Notes: generated by a model not told the origin, from the sequence alone. 64,000 bases of DNA from Geomonas azotofigens (GCF_018919395.1 NZ_JAHLME010000001.1:682001-746000); one strand, 5' to 3'; shown: positions 44,461 through 53,320, numbered from the stretch's first letter. Made by a program: numbers and translations.

Positions 44461-45237
44461 CTACGCCGCCTCTTTGCGTTTCTGCTTCAGGCTCTCCTTC
44501 AAGAGGGCCATCATGTCGGCCACCTTCGGCGGCGGTGCGGCCTTCACCGGGGCGGGCTGGCGACCCTGCGCCTTCTCTTCGATCATCCGCTTCAGGTCGT
44601 CGATGTACTGGTCCTTGTACTTGGCCGGGTCGAACTTCACCGTCAACTGGTCGATGAGCGACAACGCCAGGCTAACCTCCTGCTCCCGCACCTGCTCGTT
44701 GCCGGGCAGCTTAAGGTCGGAGGCGTCTCGCACCTCGGCGGCGTAGCGGATCTGGTTCAAGACCAGCAGGTCGTCCAGCGGACGGACGATGCCCAGGCTG
44801 CCGCGGTTTCTCAGCACGTAGTAAGCCACCCCCACCTTCCCGGAGCGTTTGAGCGCCTCCCTGAGTAGCGCATAGGCCTTGGGCCCGCTCTTGTCCGGCT
44901 CCAGGTAGTACGGCTTCTCGAAGTACCGGGTGTCGATCTCCTTTTCGTCGACGAAGTCGACGATGTCGATCAGGTGCGTCTTTTCCAGGCTCGCGCTCTC
45001 GAAATCCTTGTCGGTAAGCACGATGTACTCACCGTCACTGTACTCATACCCCTTGACGATCTCCTCGTAGGGGACTTCCTTGTTGTCGGTCTTGCAGACC
45101 CGCAGATACTTGATCGGGCAGAGGTCGTTCTTGCGCAGCATGTCCAGATCGAGCGAGTTGCTCTGCGAGCCACTGTAAAGTTTCACGGGGATGTTCACCA
45201 GGCCAAAGCTTATCGAACCGGACCACATCGCTCTCAT
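44461..45237 (-). CDS. ku: Ku DNA end-binding protein
   Basis: 258 residues. It opens MRAMWSGSISFGLVNIPVKLY, the hallmark of bacterial Ku, and retains the beta-barrel bridge region (ESASLEKTHLIDIVDFV, then YYLEPDKSG). Ku forms a ring dimer on double-strand ends and recruits LigD. The tail is Lys/Ala/Pro-rich (KAAPPPKVADMMALLKESL), the part that usually contacts LigD or DNA. The start at 45237 follows AGGAGG by six bases; a longer frame to 45315 is not supported. ligD lies 18 kb away in the same orientation, so the pair is not an operon. Confidence 0.95.
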   Translation of the reverse strand: MRAMWSGSISFGLVNIPVKLYSGSQSNSLDLDMLRKNDLCPIKYLRVCKTDNKEVPYEEIVKGYEYSDGEYIVLTDKDFESASLEKTHLIDIVDFVDEKEIDTRYFEKPYYLEPDKSGPKAYALLREALKRSGKVGVAYYVLRNRGSLGIVRPLDDLLVLNQIRYAAEVRDASDLKLPGNEQVREQEVSLALSLIDQLTVKFDPAKYKDQYIDDLKRMIEEKAQGRQPAPVKAAPPPKVADMMALLKESLKQKRKEAA

Positions 45238-45412
45238 AGTTAACCTCCTCGGGTGCAGACCTTTCCTTGCCGGCGTCTTGTTCTGGTACAGCTCGCATTT
45301 TACCATCATTGCCACAACGAGCCCATGAACATCACAGCGGCCTGTCTGGAAGCCCGCTCGTTTGCCGCGTCAATATTTGCGGTGGCGACAGGGCTTAAAG
45401 CGCCTGCCGCAA

Positions 45413-45440
45413 TTGACAAAGCAGGCGCACCGCATACATT
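45413..45440 (+). promoter_or_regulatory. Putative promoter of the DUF748 gene
   Basis: TTGACA (45413-45418), 16-base spacer, TACATT (45435-45440), 57 bases before the ATG at 45497. Confidence 0.5.
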
Positions 45441-45496
45441 TATTAGCGTGTTTTCATCATGGTTTAGTCCCTCTACCGTAACCCCTGGAGATCGTT

Positions 45497-47122
45497 ATGG
45501 TTGAACCGAACGAACCGGCGCTGGGTGGCGCCGACCGCGGAGTCGCGGTCCCCAAGGTGCTGCTCTGGATCGTGGGGATAATAGTATCCCTGGTGCTGAT
45601 TGTCTTCATCGCCAGCTTCTTCGTCGACGAGCCGCTCAGGCGCACCACGGAACGGAGGATGAACCAGAGCCTCAAGGGGTACAAGGTACGGCTCCCCAAG
45701 CTGCACTTCAGCCTGATCGGCCTCTCCATCACCTTGAAGGGGCTCACCATTTCCCAGGAGGCCCACCCCCAGCCGCCGGTGGCGGAGTTCCCCTACCTGA
45801 GGGCCAGCGTCCAGTGGCGCGAGATCCTGTCCGGCAAACTTGTCGGGGACATGAGGGTGGACGGCCCCAAGGTCCACGTCAACCTGCTGCAACTCAAATC
45901 AGAGGCGGCCAGCAAGGTCCCCATGAAGCAAAAGGGGTGGCAGCAGGCCTTCGAGGCCATCTACCCTCTGAAGATCAACCTCTTGAAGATCACCGACGGC
46001 AGTCTCACCTACATCGACCAGGACCCCAAGAGGCCGCTGAAACTCTCCAAACTGGACCTGACCGCGAACAATATTCGCAACATACATCTGCCCGACAAGG
46101 TGTACCCATCCGACTTCCAGCTGGAGACCGACATCTTCGGCAGCGGGCACGGCACCGTCAAGGGGAGGGCCAACTTCCTGGCCGAGCCGACCCCCGCGGT
46201 GAAGGCGGCCATAGAGCTCGCCAAGGTTCCCATCGCGCACTTCGCACCCATGGCGGCCCGCACCAACGTCAGGATCGAGGGGGGCGTCCTGAGCGCGAGT
46301 GGCAACGTGGAATACGGCCGCAAGGTGCAGACGGTCCGGCTCAAGAAGCTCTCCATCAACGGCGTGAAGCTCGACTACATCCACACCGCGGCGACGGCGG
46401 GGGCCGAGAAGAGAAGGGCCCGGAAGGTCAAAAAGGCAGCCAAGGAGGTCAGCAACAAGCCCGACCTCATCCTTACCGTCGAACACTTCAGCGTGACCGA
46501 GTCAAACCTCGGGTTCATCAACAACTACGGCGGCAAAAATGTCCGCCTGTTCCTATCCGACGCGAACCTCTACCTGGACAACTTCTCGAACCAGTTCTCC
46601 AAGGGACCGGCTACGGCGAGGCTGGCCGGTAAGTTCATGGGAAGCGGCATTACCGAGGCCAAGGCGACCTTCCGCCCCGAGGACAAGGGGCCGGACCTCG
46701 ACCTCTACCTGAAAATAACCAACACCCAGCTCGTCTCGCTGAACGACCTCCTGCGCAGCTACGGAAACTTCGACGTCACCGCCGGCACCTTCTCGCTGGT
46801 GACGGAGCTGCACGTGAAGAACAACAGGGTGAACGGCTACATCAAGCCCTTCTTCAAGGACATGAAGGTCTACGATCGGCGCCAGGACAAGAACAAGGGA
46901 TTCTTCCACAAGGTGTACGAGATGCTGGTCGGTGGCATAGCCAAGTTGCTGGAAAACAGGCCCCATGAGCAGGTCGCCACCAAGGCGGACATCTCCGGTC
47001 CGCTGCAGAACCCGAAGACCAGCACTTGGCAGGTGATCGTGGAACTGATCCGCAACGCCTTCATCAAGGCCATCCTGCCCACCTTCGAGAGGAACGTGGA
47101 TGCCCTAGGCAGACACAAGTGA
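45497..47122 (+). CDS. DUF748/AsmA-like envelope protein
   Basis: 541 residues. One N-terminal helix (VLLWIVGIIVSLVLIVFIAS) precedes a long beta-rich periplasmic region with repeated short blocks such as GLTISQEAHPQPPVAEFPYL and MRVDGPKVHVNLLQL, typical of DUF748 and related AsmA/TamB-like lipid-transport proteins. The C-terminus (NAFIKAILPTFERNVDAL) is amphipathic. A role in envelope lipid handling or stress is a family-level guess. TGGAG precedes the ATG. Three small stress-type genes follow on the same strand. Confidence 0.8.
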   Translation: MVEPNEPALGGADRGVAVPKVLLWIVGIIVSLVLIVFIASFFVDEPLRRTTERRMNQSLKGYKVRLPKLHFSLIGLSITLKGLTISQEAHPQPPVAEFPYLRASVQWREILSGKLVGDMRVDGPKVHVNLLQLKSEAASKVPMKQKGWQQAFEAIYPLKINLLKITDGSLTYIDQDPKRPLKLSKLDLTANNIRNIHLPDKVYPSDFQLETDIFGSGHGTVKGRANFLAEPTPAVKAAIELAKVPIAHFAPMAARTNVRIEGGVLSASGNVEYGRKVQTVRLKKLSINGVKLDYIHTAATAGAEKRRARKVKKAAKEVSNKPDLILTVEHFSVTESNLGFINNYGGKNVRLFLSDANLYLDNFSNQFSKGPATARLAGKFMGSGITEAKATFRPEDKGPDLDLYLKITNTQLVSLNDLLRSYGNFDVTAGTFSLVTELHVKNNRVNGYIKPFFKDMKVYDRRQDKNKGFFHKVYEMLVGGIAKLLENRPHEQVATKADISGPLQNPKTSTWQVIVELIRNAFIKAILPTFERNVDALGRHK

Positions 47123-47157
47123 TGCAACCGCAGGGGATTTCGTGAAAGGAGGAAGCC

Positions 47158-47310
47158 ATGAGACTGATTCTGCTGATAATCGTGATCTTGCTGCTCGTCG
47201 GTTCACTCCCCACCTGGCCTTACAGCGCGGGGTGGGGATACTACCCAAGCGGCGGCTTGGGCCTGGTCCTGCTGATCCTGCTGATCCTGGTGCTCCTGGG
47301 ACGGATCTAG
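47158..47310 (+). CDS. DUF3309-type membrane peptide
   Basis: 50 residues. Two hydrophobic helices (LILLIIVILLLVGSLP and GLGLVLLILLILVLLGRI) flank the conserved PTWPYSAGWGYYPSGG loop, the DUF3309 signature. AAAGGAGG precedes the ATG. Function unknown. It lies between the DUF748 gene and two more small genes, all on the + strand with short gaps. Confidence 0.85.
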   Translation: MRLILLIIVILLLVGSLPTWPYSAGWGYYPSGGLGLVLLILLILVLLGRI

Positions 47311-47329
47311 GGCGAAGGAGGAAACCTGA

Positions 47330-47515
47330 ATGGCCAAGTACGGGAAGAAGGCGCAGGAAACGGTGCATGAGGTGATGGACAAGTTCAAGAAGGGTGAGCT
47401 GAAAAGTGGTGGCAGCGGCAAGAAGGTGACCGACCGCAAGCAGGCGGTGGCGATCGGGCTTTCGGAGGCGCGCGAGAAGGGAGCCAAGGTGCCTGAGCCT
47501 CCGAAGAAGAAGTAA
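47330..47515 (+). CDS. Small Lys-rich DUF6496-type protein
   Basis: 61 residues, strongly basic. MAKYGKKAQETVHEVMDKFK leads to a Gly/Ser/Lys linker and DRKQAVAIGLSEAREKG. This pattern resembles DUF6496, short histone-like or ChaB-like stress peptides found in soil bacteria. AAGGAGG precedes the ATG. It may bind nucleic acid, but that is only a charge-based guess. Confidence 0.75.
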   Translation: MAKYGKKAQETVHEVMDKFKKGELKSGGSGKKVTDRKQAVAIGLSEAREKGAKVPEPPKKK

Positions 47516-47558
47516 GACGGGCACCGCAATCCGGCAGTACCAGAAAAGGAGGCCTGAC

Positions 47559-48122
47559 ATGGCAAAGAACACGGCAGTTTTCGGCATCTACCGCAGCCGC
47601 GACAGCGTCGAGCAGGCAGTCGACTCGCTGCGCGCGGCGGACTTCCGTAACACCGACATCTCGGTGCTGTTCTCCGAGAACGTCGGCACCAAGGATTTCG
47701 CCCACGAAAAGCACACCAAGGTCCCGGAAGGGTCGACCGCGGGCGCGAGTACCGGTGCGGTGATCGGCGGTGCGCTCGGCTGGCTCTCCGGTATCGGCGC
47801 ACTGGCCATCCCGGGCGTCGGCCCCTTCATCGCCGCGGGCCCGATCGTCGCGGCCCTGGCAGGTGTTGGCGCAGGCGGGGTCATCGGCGGGGTCGCGGGG
47901 GCGCTCATCGGCATGGGCATCCCCGAGTACGAGGCCAAGCGCTACGAGGGACGCGTCAAGGAAGGGGGTATCCTCCTTTCGGTGCACTGCGACAACGCGG
48001 ACTGGAAAAAGCGCGCCATCGAGATCCTGAAGCAAACCGGTGCGACCGATATCGGGTCCGAGGGGGAGTCCAAGGCGGACTTCGCCAGCTCCGATAAGCC
48101 AAAGCCGAGGGGCATGGCGTAG
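47559..48122 (+). CDS. General-stress-type protein with glycine-rich hydrophobic core
   Basis: 187 residues. The N-terminal part (FGIYRSRDSVEQAVDSLRAA) and C-terminal part (GGILLSVHCDNADWKKRAIE) form a ferredoxin-like alpha/beta domain as in YflT/DUF3341-like stress proteins. Between them is a Gly/Ala/Ile-rich segment (about 60-120, two helical hairpins) that may insert into the membrane. AAAGGAGG precedes the ATG. Function unknown; context suggests envelope stress. Confidence 0.75.
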   Translation: MAKNTAVFGIYRSRDSVEQAVDSLRAADFRNTDISVLFSENVGTKDFAHEKHTKVPEGSTAGASTGAVIGGALGWLSGIGALAIPGVGPFIAAGPIVAALAGVGAGGVIGGVAGALIGMGIPEYEAKRYEGRVKEGGILLSVHCDNADWKKRAIEILKQTGATDIGSEGESKADFASSDKPKPRGMA

Positions 48123-48153
48123 GAGCAGTAAAAAAACAGGTAGTTGCAACGCG

Positions 48154-48175
48154 GGGGCGAACGCAAGTTCGCCCC
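48154..48175. repeat. Short palindrome related to the MITE at 63211
   Basis: GGGGCGAAC, GCAA loop, GTTCGCCCC, then TACA. It is a single-hairpin version of the GGGGCGAA...TTCGCCCCTACA element. Confidence 0.75.
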
Positions 48176-48221
48176 TACATGTATCGGCGCAAGATGACGT
48201 GGCGCCCAAAGGAGACACGAG

Positions 48222-48734
48222 ATGCCAACAAGCCAGAAGACGAGCGAGTCGCACAGCCGTGCGGAGATGACCATCTTCGACGTGCTGAAACAGGACCATG
48301 AAAAGGCACGCTACCTTTTCGACAAGGCGCAGAAGGCAGGCAAGAAGGACGTCGCCTCCCTGCAGAAACTGTTCTCGCAGCTGGAGGAAGAGCTCGATCT
48401 GCACATGGAAGGCGAAGAGCGCTTCTTCTACAGCGTGCTGGAGCAGAACGAGGAGATGCGCGACAAGGTGCTGCAGGCGTTCGAGGAGCACCAGGTGGCC
48501 AAGACCATGCTGGGAACCTTCCAGTCCCTCGCGGTGGATGACGAACGCTGGATGGCCAAGCTGCAGGTACTCGGCGAGATCGTGGAGCACCACATGCAGG
48601 AAGAGGAGAAGGAGGTGTTCACGCTGGCCAGGAAAGCGTTGGGCAAGGAGCAGCAGCACGAAATCGCCCTTGCCTTCCAAAGAAGCAAGCGGGAAGGACG
48701 CAGGCCCTCACGCGGGGCGCCGGTTGAGGGGTAG
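48222..48734 (+). CDS. Hemerythrin-domain protein
   Basis: 170 residues, all helical. The HHE cation-binding pattern is present: FDVLKQDHEKARYLF, ELDLHMEGEERFFY, FEEHQVAKTML and EIVEHHMQEEEKEVF. These His/Glu residues can hold a di-iron centre that binds O2 or handles reactive oxygen or nitrogen species. The ATG chosen follows AAAGGAGACACG; a later Met (TIFDVL, about residue 16) is possible. A very strong terminator follows. Confidence 0.88.
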   Translation: MPTSQKTSESHSRAEMTIFDVLKQDHEKARYLFDKAQKAGKKDVASLQKLFSQLEEELDLHMEGEERFFYSVLEQNEEMRDKVLQAFEEHQVAKTMLGTFQSLAVDDERWMAKLQVLGEIVEHHMQEEEKEVFTLARKALGKEQQHEIALAFQRSKREGRRPSRGAPVEG

Positions 48735-48757
48735 GAGCGACCGATGTGCACAAGATT

Positions 48758-48798
48758 GACGCCGCGCCAGTGTAAAGTCACTGGCGCGGCGTCTTTTT
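48758..48798 (+). terminator. Strong terminator after the hemerythrin gene
   Basis: Perfect 15-bp stem GACGCCGCGCCAGTG / CACTGGCGCGGCGTC with a six-base loop, followed by five T. Confidence 0.9.
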
Positions 48799-49152
48799 GT
48801 ACGACTTTCGAAATTTCCTACTTGTGTATTGGTTAATGTATGATATAAAATTATGCTTGGCTCAGAGGGTGGCGGTGTTAGTGTCACTGGCGGCGCGACG
48901 ACTCACACTCAGTTTTCTTCATCAAGCCATGGTCGCGGCTGTTTCGGCGAAATGGCAGCCTGTGAGAGACGACCCGATCACCCAATACGGGAATGCGAGA
49001 AACAACTAGAGCTGCTGTGGTAGCGATTATTACCCGCTAAATTATAATGACAGATGATGAATCAAATTTAATATTGCCAATGCGATTGCCGTCGAATCAC
49101 CACCACCTGTTTGACAGTCAAAGGACCCTGAACCGCAGTTTTGGGAGGCGCT
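48799..49152. other. Intergenic region upstream of the response regulator
   Basis: 354 bases, more AT-rich than the surroundings (for example 48830-48860 and 49035-49080). One open frame (48797-49009) has no ribosome site and no protein-like composition. A TTGACA at 49113-49118 has no matching -10. I see no gene here. Confidence 0.6.
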
Positions 49153-49536
49153 ATGCAAGAAGCTGAGATTTTGTTGGTCGAAGATAACAGCAATTGCGAA
49201 GAACTCGCCTTGCGGGCCCTGAAGAAAGCGGGCTACGACAAGGTCGTGGTGGCGCGCGATGGGGCTGAAGCGCTGGGGATGCTCCTGGGAGAGGGAATTG
49301 ACAGGGACGAGCACCATGAGCCCAACTTCGTGCTCCTGGACATGAAGCTGCCGAAAATCGACGGGGTGGGGGTGTTACAGCGGCTGCGCAGCGATGAGCG
49401 CACCAGGGGGCTCAAGGTCTTCGCGCTCTCCTCATCCGAAGATCCCAAGGATCTGGAGCAGTGCAGGAGCCTGGGGGTGCTGGCCGTGCTGCCCAAGCCG
49501 CTCAACCCGGAGCTGTTGAAGCGGTGGCTGCACTGA
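49153..49536 (+). CDS. Stand-alone receiver-domain response regulator
   Basis: 127 residues, a single REC domain. It shows ILLVEDNSNCEELALRAL, the acceptor Asp in FVLLDMKLPKIDG, Ser in FALSSSED and Lys in VLPKPLNPE. The Rcp1-like loop before the acceptor (EGIDRDEHHEPN) is typical of regulators that pair with phytochrome-like or hybrid kinases. There is no output domain. GGGAGG lies just before the ATG. A similar protein is at 52836. Confidence 0.9.
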   Translation: MQEAEILLVEDNSNCEELALRALKKAGYDKVVVARDGAEALGMLLGEGIDRDEHHEPNFVLLDMKLPKIDGVGVLQRLRSDERTRGLKVFALSSSEDPKDLEQCRSLGVLAVLPKPLNPELLKRWLH

Positions 49537-49557
49537 GCGCAGCCACCTCCGGGATCG

Positions 49558-50409
49558 CTATTCCGCTGACAGGGGGACGGTGAGCGCGTCCTCGATGACG
49601 ATCTCCAGTTCCGCCAGGGCCGTCTCCTTAAGGCCCAGCACCTGCGCCTCGCCCGTAGCGAAGAGCAGGACCGCCGGGTCGCGGTTCATGCCGATGCCCA
49701 ACTTGTGGCAGGCAAGGTTCGCCAGCCGCACCATCGCCAGCAGCACGTTGCCCTGGTCCCAGCGCTCCTGTTGGTGTCCGGCGACGATGTCGCAGTAGAG
49801 CTGCGGCATCTGCCACTGCACCATGAGCTGGTACCCCTGCTCCACATGGAGCGTGGAGAGCACCTCCCTCAACACCGCCTGGCTGGTCACCCCGTTGAAA
49901 TGCTGTTCGCGGCAGACGTCCTCCATGCACTTCAGGAGGAAGAGCTTGCCCAGGTCGTGCAGCAGCCCCCCCAGGAACGCCTCCTGCGCCTGCGCCGCGA
50001 ACCCCACCTTTTGCGCCAGCCACCTGCTTCCCACCGCGCAGCAAAACGAATGTTTCCAGAGCGTCTGCATCACCGCGTTGTACCGGGTGTCTTTGGATCG
50101 GTAGAGGTCCTGCTGCGTCGTGAGCATGGCGAGGCTGGCCACCTCGTTGGCTCCCAGCCTGATGATCGCCTCGCGGATGGTGCTGACCTTGGTGAGCCCG
50201 GCATAGAAGGCTGAGTTGGCGGCCCTGAGGACCCCGGTCGCGATGCCGGGGTCGGCGTTGAGGAGCTGGTGCACCTCCTTGATGTCGAAATCCGGGCGGG
50301 CCAGCGCCTGCTGCAGCCTCACGGCCACCGCGTGGAAGACGGGAATGCTGAGGGTCCCTTCCGCGAGCCGAGCCTTGACCACCTCAACGATCGAGGTTTG
50401 CTGGTTCAT
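49558..50409 (-). CDS. HDOD-domain signalling protein
   Basis: 283 residues. The HDOD fold spans most of the protein: LLNADPGIATGVLRAANSAFY, then REAIIRLGANEVASLAML and GGLLHDLGKLFLL. HDOD proteins are regulatory relatives of HD phosphohydrolases and usually lack catalytic metal residues; here an HD pair remains in LLHDLGK, but other ligands are not evident. The start is uncertain: 50409 (AAGGAG ten bases away) or 50436 (GAGGGGG eight bases away). It follows the MshEN ATPase gene on the same strand, 40 bases downstream, so the two are likely co-expressed. Confidence 0.88.
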   Translation of the reverse strand: MNQQTSIVEVVKARLAEGTLSIPVFHAVAVRLQQALARPDFDIKEVHQLLNADPGIATGVLRAANSAFYAGLTKVSTIREAIIRLGANEVASLAMLTTQQDLYRSKDTRYNAVMQTLWKHSFCCAVGSRWLAQKVGFAAQAQEAFLGGLLHDLGKLFLLKCMEDVCREQHFNGVTSQAVLREVLSTLHVEQGYQLMVQWQMPQLYCDIVAGHQQERWDQGNVLLAMVRLANLACHKLGIGMNRDPAVLLFATGEAQVLGLKETALAELEIVIEDALTVPLSAE

Positions 50410-50449
50410 GTCAGCTGTTCTCCTTGCCGAATGCATCTGGTGTTCCCCC

Positions 50450-52354
50450 TCAGTAGCCAAGCAGGCGCCGCAGCTCCATGAGCGGCCTCGGTGTCCCGAT
50501 GCGGGGGAGGTCGCGCAGCACCTCCTGGAGCGAGATCAGGCCGTTGGCCGACTTGACCAGTCCGTCCTCGAACAGGGTCACCAGCCCGGAAGTCTCCATG
50601 CTCAGCCTGCGGATCTCGGCCGATGACCTGTTTTGCAGGATCGCCTCCTTCACCGGCTCGTTCAGGACCAGGAGCTCGAAGACGGCGCTCCTTCCCTTGA
50701 ACCCGGTGAAACGGCAGTTGGTGCAGCCACGGCCTGCGCGGAAGTTGGCTCCGGCCAGGTCCTTGGCCGATAATCCCATGCGGCCGTACTCGGCCGGCGC
50801 GGGGATGTAGGGCTCCGCGCAGTCGTTGCAGACCAGGCGCAGCAGACGCTGGGCGACCACGCAGACCACGGTGGAGGAGATCAGGAACGACTCGATCTGC
50901 ATGTTCATCAGGCGCAGCAGGCCGCCGATGCTGTCCTCGGTGTGGAAGGTGGTGAGCACCTTGTGCCCGGTGAGCGCGGCCTGGATCGCCGTCTCGGCGG
51001 AAAAGGTGTCGCGGATCTCACCCAGGACGATCACGTCCGGGTCCTGGCGTACCATGTGGCGCAGCGTCTCCTCGAAGGTCACCCCGATCTTCTGGTTGAT
51101 GGAGCACTGGGCTACCCCTTCGATGACGTACTCAACCGGATCCTCGGCGGTGATGATGCTGGTGTTGATGTTGTTCAGGTGGCTGACGCAGCCGTAGAGG
51201 GTGGAGGTCTTGCCGCTGCCGGTGGGGCCGGTGATGATCATGACCCCCGACGGGGTCTCCAGGGCGTCCTCCATGAACTGCTTGAGCATGCGCGGCGCCA
51301 TGCCGATCTGCGACACCTCGAGGATCGCCTCCTTCTTGTTCAAAAGGCGCAGCACGATCTTCTCGCCGAAGATGGTGATGTAGAAGGAGACGCGCATGTC
51401 GAGGTTGAAGCCGTGCAGCCGGCTCTCGTAGATGATGCGGCCGTCCTGGTGGCGCCGTTTCTCGGCGATGTCGGCCTGGGCCATGACCTTGATGCGCGAG
51501 GAGAGCTGCGGTGCCAGGTCGAGCGACAGCTCCATGTGCGGCATCATGACGCCGTCGTGCCGCAGCCGTATGCGCAGCCGGTCCCTGAGCGGCTCGATGT
51601 GGATGTCGCTCGCCCCCATGGTCATGGCGTCGTCGAAGAGCTTGTTGATCATGCCGACCACCGTGGTCTCGTCCGGCACTGCGGCGTCGTCCCCGGCGGT
51701 CTTTTGGGCGGCGACGATGGCGGAGAGGATGGCGGTACGGGTGGCAATGGCCGGCTTCACGTTCCTGCCGAAGATCTTCTCGGCGGAGAGGCGCGAGTAC
51801 TTCTCCAGGGGGTTGGCGAAGGCAACCAGGGTCGCGCCCTCCTCGTCAACGGAGTAGGGTACGAACAACTCGTCCCGGAACACCTCGAAGGGCGCCTTGG
51901 CGAAGAGCTTGCGGTCCAGCTTGCGGAATTCCAGCTCCGCCATCGGGAAGCCGAGCTGGAAGGAAAGCACCTCGGTCAGCCGCCGCTCCTCGATGAAACC
52001 CTTCTCGACGATGATGTCGCCGAGCATCTTGCGCGGGCTCCCCACCTCCTTTTGCAGGTTCAGGGCGGTGAGCAGTTCGCTTTGCTTCAGGTAGCCGAGC
52101 TCGACCAGCAGGTCCCCGATGCGGATGGAGAGGCTGTTCTCGCGCAGGGTGCGCACCACGTCCTCGCGCTTGATGTACTCGAGCTCCTGGAGCACGTCGA
52201 TCAGCGTCTTGGGGGACTGCAGCTTGCCGTGCACCCGCTGGGCGTAGAGGAGCTGCTTCGTGGTGATGACGCCGGTGGCGACCAGCAGTTCCACGATTTG
52301 TCCGGCGCCTTGGACGGATGGGACGTCCTTGTGATCCTTGTGAGGTTTTTTCAT
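50450..52354 (-). CDS. GspE/PilB-family ATPase with MshEN domain
   Basis: 634 residues. Two good MshEN c-di-GMP-binding motifs lie at 78-101 (RIGDLLVELG ... LNLQ) and 110-133 (MLGDIIVEKG ... LSFQ), with two weaker helical copies before them. The ATPase core has Walker A GPTGSGKTST (about 376), RQDPDVIVLGEIRD, a TFHTEDS histidine box and a zinc site (CNDC ... CTNC). Like the protein at 4412 it is an orphan motor ATPase with no pilus genes nearby. The start at 52354 (MKKPHKDHKD) has only a weak ribosome site; TTG 52399 is possible but lies in the tatA terminator region. Confidence 0.92.
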   Translation of the reverse strand: MKKPHKDHKDVPSVQGAGQIVELLVATGVITTKQLLYAQRVHGKLQSPKTLIDVLQELEYIKREDVVRTLRENSLSIRIGDLLVELGYLKQSELLTALNLQKEVGSPRKMLGDIIVEKGFIEERRLTEVLSFQLGFPMAELEFRKLDRKLFAKAPFEVFRDELFVPYSVDEEGATLVAFANPLEKYSRLSAEKIFGRNVKPAIATRTAILSAIVAAQKTAGDDAAVPDETTVVGMINKLFDDAMTMGASDIHIEPLRDRLRIRLRHDGVMMPHMELSLDLAPQLSSRIKVMAQADIAEKRRHQDGRIIYESRLHGFNLDMRVSFYITIFGEKIVLRLLNKKEAILEVSQIGMAPRMLKQFMEDALETPSGVMIITGPTGSGKTSTLYGCVSHLNNINTSIITAEDPVEYVIEGVAQCSINQKIGVTFEETLRHMVRQDPDVIVLGEIRDTFSAETAIQAALTGHKVLTTFHTEDSIGGLLRLMNMQIESFLISSTVVCVVAQRLLRLVCNDCAEPYIPAPAEYGRMGLSAKDLAGANFRAGRGCTNCRFTGFKGRSAVFELLVLNEPVKEAILQNRSSAEIRRLSMETSGLVTLFEDGLVKSANGLISLQEVLRDLPRIGTPRPLMELRRLLGY

Positions 52355-52390
52355 GAAAGTTCCGTTGTGACTGCCTGGACTGCCGTTATG

Positions 52391-52437
52391 CCGCGCCAAA
52401 AAAACAAAAAGGCCCCCGCAAGCTGCAGCGGGGACCT
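52391..52437 (-). terminator. Terminator of tatA
   Basis: Minus-strand stem AGGTCCCCGC / GCGGGGGCCT (52437-52410) followed by TTTTTGTTTTTTT. Confidence 0.85.
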
Positions 52438-52470
52438 CGTAACCGACGGGCGCAAACTAATGAGCTGGAG

Positions 52471-52662
52471 CTAGCTCCCTTTCTTATCGTCATCGGGGCG
52501 GCTGGCTTTAATCTCAATTTCATCCTTGCCGCTGGAAGCCTTCTTGAAGTTCCTGATGCTCTTACCGAGCGCGCCACCGATCTCCGGGAGCCGGCCGGCG
52601 CCGAACACCACGAGCACGATCACCAGGATAATAATGAGCTCCGGCATGCCGAATCCAAACAT
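52471..52662 (-). CDS. tatA: Twin-arginine translocase subunit TatA/E
   Basis: 63 residues. [20 protein letters not shown] gives the membrane helix and [21 protein letters not shown] the hinge and amphipathic helix; the FGxxxLPExG motif is diagnostic. The tail is short and charged ([12 protein letters not shown]). It builds the Tat pore for folded proteins; the Tat-signal protein ActB in this window is a likely client. The start at 52662 follows GGGAGGT. It is monocistronic with its own terminator; tatC is not in the window. Confidence 0.93.
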   Translation of the reverse strand: MFGFGMPELIIILVIVLVVFGAGRLPEIGGALGKSIRNFKKASSGKDEIEIKASRPDDDKKGS

Positions 52663-52835
52663 GTGACCTCCCTTTGTGAATGCGTAAGATGCTGCAGTAT
52701 GGCATAGGGACGGCGCAAAAATCAACTGTTGGATTGATTCTCAGGTAAGAAGGATATTATTAAAATATTATTGCCAAAATTGAGAAGATTTGTTACAAAC
52801 TTGCTGCCCCTCTCTCTCTAACAAGGAGGACTCAG

Positions 52836-53282
52836 ATGAACAAGATGATCCTGCTGGTCGAGGACAATCCTGATGACGAGGCTCTGACTCTTAGGGCGAT
52901 ACGCAAGCACATGCCGTACGGCATCGTGGTGGCCCGCGACGGTGCCGAGGCGCTGGAACACCTGTTCGGCACCGGGCGCAGCGGAACCGAGCCGGCGCCG
53001 ACCCCTCTTCTGGTGCTGCTCGATCTGAAGCTCCCCAAGGTGAACGGGCTGGAGGTGCTGCGCCGCATGAGGGAGGAGGCGAGGACGCGCTCCATCCCGG
53101 TGATCGTCTTCACCTCTTCCACCGAGGAGCAGGACATCCTGGACAGCTACCGCCTGGGCGCCAACAGCTACATCCGCAAACCGGTGGATTACGGCCAGTT
53201 CTGCGAAAACATGAAGCAGGTGATGAACTACTGGTTGACCGTCAACCAGCTCCCTCCCCACCGGACCTGCGCCGCGGCCTGA
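52836..53282 (+). CDS. Stand-alone receiver-domain response regulator (Rcp1-like)
   Basis: 148 residues, one REC domain. It has ILLVEDNPDDEALTLRAI, acceptor Asp in VLLDLKLPKVNG, Thr/Ser in IVFTSSTEEQD and Lys in YIRKPVD. This DNPDDE / LDLKLPK pattern is typical of Rcp1-type regulators partnered by hybrid or phytochrome-like kinases. The C-terminus is extended by about 20 residues (VNQLPPHRTCAAA). AAGGAGG precedes the ATG. No kinase lies adjacent. Confidence 0.92.
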   Translation: MNKMILLVEDNPDDEALTLRAIRKHMPYGIVVARDGAEALEHLFGTGRSGTEPAPTPLLVLLDLKLPKVNGLEVLRRMREEARTRSIPVIVFTSSTEEQDILDSYRLGANSYIRKPVDYGQFCENMKQVMNYWLTVNQLPPHRTCAAA

Positions 53283-53290
53283 TCCCCCTG

Positions 53291-53320
53291 TTGCCAAGGC
53301 GCACCTCATCCTGTTAATAT
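53291..53320 (+). promoter_or_regulatory. Putative promoter of uvrB
   Basis: TTGCCA (53291-53296), 18-base spacer, TAATAT (53315-53320). Its -10 ends eight bases before the ATG, so a transcript from here would be nearly leaderless. Confidence 0.4.

Noticed and set aside
48797..49009. 70-residue frame after the hemerythrin terminator
   Set aside because: No ribosome site, no family pattern, and it begins inside the terminator tail.
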